7,136 nucleotides of DNA. Source: Clostridia bacterium (lineage in GTDB: Bacteria; Bacillota_A; Clostridia; Christensenellales; Borkfalkiaceae). The stretch is taken from positions 1 through 7,136 of the forward strand of contig JAFWAM010000140.1 of NCBI GenBank assembly GCA_017507595.1, written 5' to 3'. Under the pieces are notes generated by a model. That model was not told where the DNA came from. It saw only the letters and a program-made list of their open reading frames with translations, and did not search any database. Positions within the stretch are counted from its first letter, which is position 1. Each line of letters opens with the position of its first letter. Shown here one piece after another: positions 5,819 to 7,136 of the stretch. The position numbers were made by a program, and so were the translations under genes.

Positions 5819-6458
5819 TCTTATCGTGCCTTGCTATAACGAGGCCCAGACCGTAAGGGACTTTTACCTCAGCGCAACGGCAGTTTTGGATAAAGAGGAT
5901 TTTGATTACGAAATCATTTACGTTGACGACGGCTCCCACGACGGCACCCTTTCAATTTTAAGGGAGCTTTCCTCCCAAGACGAGCGCGTCAAGGTTTTAA
6001 GCTTTTCCAGAAACTTCGGTCAGCAAGCGGCAATTATCGCAGGCTTTCGCGCCGCAACGGGCGACGCCGCGGTGGAGCTTGACTGCGACCTTCAGGACCC
6101 TGTCGAGGTCATCCCCCTCATGGTTGAGGAGTGGAAAAAAGGCTTCCACGTGGTCCACGGCAGGCGCATCTCAAGGGAGGGCGAAAACGCCTTTAAAAAA
6201 TCCACGGCCAAGGGGTATTACAAATTTTTGTCCAAGGTATCCAACACTCAGCTGTCGGAAAACACAGGGGACTTCAAGCTCCTTGACAGGCGCGTCCTTG
6301 ATATAATCTGCGCCTTGCCCGAGCACGGTAAATACCTTCGCGGCCTTGAGTCCTGGGTGGGCTTTAACCAGACCTACGTGGACTACGAAAGAAAGCCCCG
6401 CACCGCAGGGGGCGAACACAAATTCTGTGGTTCAGTATATCGGAATAGCCGCCGATGA
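5808..6458 (+). CDS. Family 2 glycosyltransferase, GtrB/DPM1-like, truncated at its 3' end by a sequence junction
   Basis: The frame encodes 216 residues, but only about the first 205 belong to the family. Motifs: PCYNE (8-12), VDDGS (39-43), SRNFGQQAA (67-75), DCDLQDP (92-98, holding the metal-binding DxD-type acids), GDFKLLDR (154-161) and RGLESWVGF (178-186). Relatives move a sugar from a nucleotide donor to undecaprenyl or dolichyl phosphate on the cytoplasmic face, and this one would feed the adjacent GtrA. They are normally about 310-330 residues, with two C-terminal membrane helices after an R-x-AG-[ES]-x-K-[YF]-P region. Here the sequence reaches AGGEHKF (to about 6425) and then reads CGSVYRNSRR and stops. 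The helices are missing and a different gene begins in another frame. ATG 5808 has GAAGGGG six bases upstream. The intact gene would be functional; this copy lacks its membrane anchor. Confidence 0.88.
   Translation: MKISLIVPCYNEAQTVRDFYLSATAVLDKEDFDYEIIYVDDGSHDGTLSILRELSSQDERVKVLSFSRNFGQQAAIIAGFRAATGDAAVELDCDLQDPVEVIPLMVEEWKKGFHVVHGRRISREGENAFKKSTAKGYYKFLSKVSNTQLSENTGDFKLLDRRVLDIICALPEHGKYLRGLESWVGFNQTYVDYERKPRTAGGEHKFCGSVYRNSRR
6408..6430. other. Junction between two unrelated sequences (recombination point or assembly join)
   Basis: Left of this point the glycosyltransferase frame matches its family; right of it a different frame encodes the C-terminal part of a PAPS-reductase-family protein whose N-terminal part is absent. 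The left genes favour CTT and TTA for leucine. The HD gene on the right uses none in 11 leucines (six CTG or CTA, five CTC). No IS end, target duplication, integrase or tRNA-like attachment site is seen here. The exact base cannot be fixed because either frame could plausibly claim about 6414-6425. Confidence 0.75.
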
Positions 6459-6840
6459 GCCGGAGCGCTTGGAGCGATTGACGGGTACGAACAAAAAAGC
6501 GCCGCTGGCCAAACTCGGCTGGACGGAAGATGATGCCTATATGTGGTGCATCAAAAACAAACTGCTTTCACCGATCTACACCACAACGGACCGTGGAGGG
6601 TGCTGGTTCTGCCATAACCAGACGATAGCCTCACTCCGCATCCTTCGGAAGAAGTACCCCCACCTTTGGGCGCTCATGATGAAATGGGATCTCGACTCCC
6701 CGGTGACCTTCCACAGCGATGGCCGCACAATTCACGATTTCGACCTACGGTTCAGCTTAGAGATGCAGGGCAAGGTTCCCTGTGATCGGCGGTTCCGCTG
6801 GAAGATGATAGACGAACTAAAGGAGGACAACACACTATGA
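6418..6840 (+). CDS. PAPS reductase-family protein (phage/ICE type), C-terminal fragment
   Basis: About 140 residues from around 6418 to the TGA at 6838-6840. Recognisable segments are VVQYIGIAADEPERLERL, PLAKLGWTEDDAYMWC, LLSPIY, RGGCWFCHNQT (with the CxxC pair), LRILRKKYPHLW and a closing HDFDLRFSLEMQGKVPC. These match the C-terminal half of PAPS-reductase-like, adenine-nucleotide alpha-hydrolase-fold proteins carried by Firmicutes phages and integrative elements. The N-terminal half, with the SGGKDS nucleotide-binding loop, is missing because the sequence changes at the junction. The frame stays open up to a TTG at 6346, but the residues it adds are an off-frame reading of the glycosyltransferase. 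There is no ribosome site, so this piece is a remnant here. Its true role in phages and mobile elements is not established and need not be sulfate assimilation. It overlaps the next gene by ATGA. Confidence 0.78.
   Translation, partial: TNSVVQYIGIAADEPERLERLTGTNKKAPLAKLGWTEDDAYMWCIKNKLLSPIYTTTDRGGCWFCHNQTIASLRILRKKYPHLWALMMKWDLDSPVTFHSDGRTIHDFDLRFSLEMQGKVPCDRRFRWKMIDELKEDNTL
6819..6826 (+). promoter_or_regulatory. Near-perfect Shine-Dalgarno for the HD-domain gene
   Basis: AAAGGAGG lies ten bases before ATG 6837 and fixes that start. It is closer to the full anti-16S complement than the AGGGGG, AAGGGG or AGAGG sites used by the genes to the left, another sign that the two halves differ in origin. 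Confidence 0.75.
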
Positions 6841-7136
6841 ACATTCAGGAAAACATCGCACGGTTCGAGGCCGAACTAGCCAAGGTCAACCGCCCCGGCA
6901 TGGACAAGCTGCTGGCCTACATCCGCAAGAGCGATTTCTACAAGGCACCCGCCTCCACCAAATACCACCTCTGCTGCGAGGGCGGACTGCTGCAGCACAG
7001 CCTCAATGTGCTGGATGCGCTCCGGGGTATCCTCACCCTCGCCATGGACTGCACCGAAACCACGGAACCCTGCCACTATGAGTACCGGGCAGCCGGAAAG
7101 ACGGTGGCCACGATCCCGCAGGATAGCGTGATCATC
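6837..7136 (+). CDS. HD-domain phosphohydrolase, phage/ICE type (3' end outside window)
   Basis: Exactly 100 codons are visible and the frame is still open at the last base. The start ATG overlaps the preceding stop in ATGA, a typical coupled arrangement. Residues 33-58 (DFYKAPASTKYHLCCEGGLLQHSLNV) are the characteristic beginning of a family of HD hydrolases found in Firmicutes phages and conjugative elements. His54 in GGLLQHSLNV would be the first metal ligand. The HD pair itself is expected just past residue 100, after DSVII, so it is not visible and catalytic completeness cannot be judged. Such proteins hydrolyse phosphate esters, perhaps of nucleotides, but the substrate of this group is unknown. 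Codon use (no CTT or TTA leucines among 11) differs from the left part of the window. Together with the truncated PAPS-reductase-like gene it marks the right end as mobile-element or prophage type. Confidence 0.75.
   Translation, partial: MNIQENIARFEAELAKVNRPGMDKLLAYIRKSDFYKAPASTKYHLCCEGGLLQHSLNVLDALRGILTLAMDCTETTEPCHYEYRAAGKTVATIPQDSVII

Noticed and set aside
6346..6417. N-terminal extension of the PAPS-reductase-like frame to TTG 6346
   Set aside because: Those codons are an off-frame reading of conserved glycosyltransferase sequence (RGLESWVGF...), so they are not part of the real protein.
6876..7076. Reverse-strand frame of 66 codons opposite the HD-domain gene
   Set aside because: The forward frame has a strong ribosome site, ATGA coupling and a family match; the reverse frame has none.
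1..7136. CRISPR array, tRNA or rRNA gene, insertion sequence or integrase
   Set aside because: Scanned by eye on both strands: no regularly spaced repeats, no cloverleaf-like or rRNA segments and no transposase or integrase motifs.

Overview
The window reads as a fragment of a Bacillota (Clostridia-type) chromosome that changes character near its right end. About 6.4 kb carries eight plus-strand genes with one style: CTT and TTA are frequent leucine codons, Shine-Dalgarno sites are AGGGGG-, AAGGGG- or AGAGG-like, and intergenic regions are A/T-rich with hairpin-plus-T-run terminators. MinD/MinE, an aldo/keto reductase with a ferredoxin-like tail, and GtrA plus a family 2 glycosyltransferase are all plausible in an anaerobic gut-type clostridium. 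No rRNA or other taxonomic marker is present, so finer placement is inference.

Layout from left to right. (1) 1-936: 3' part of an O-antigen ligase/polymerase-like membrane protein, closed by a terminator at 957-980. (2) 1036-2152: a minD-minE unit with no minC beside it, ending in a hairpin terminator. The 3' arm of that hairpin also supplies the Shine-Dalgarno of the next gene. (3) 2154-3125: a short Na+/phosphate symporter-family protein with both QSS repeats but no PhoU-like tail. (4) 3126-3396: a non-coding gap with short repeats and a consensus sigma-A-type promoter (TTGACA-N17-TATAAT). This promoter drives a small protein of unknown function and an aldo/keto reductase with two 4Fe-4S motifs. 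(5) 5018 to about 6425: gtrA overlapping a GtrB/DPM1-type glycosyltransferase gene, the classic pair for making and flipping lipid-linked sugars.

At about 6408-6430 the glycosyltransferase stops matching its family, about 205 residues in and before its usual C-terminal membrane helices. In another frame the sequence becomes the C-terminal part of a phage/ICE-type PAPS-reductase-family protein. That gene overlaps an HD-type phosphohydrolase gene by ATGA, and the latter runs off the window. The right part prefers CTG/CTC leucine codons and has an AAAGGAGG ribosome site. Both genes are broken at the same point and no integrase, attachment site or IS end is visible. A chimeric assembly join or an illegitimate recombination is therefore more likely than clean insertion of a mobile element.

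I found no CRISPR array, tRNA, rRNA or complete mobile element. The items most worth a second look are the double-truncation junction, the terminator that contains the downstream ribosome-binding site, and a MinE that lacks the usual N-terminal membrane-targeting segment.
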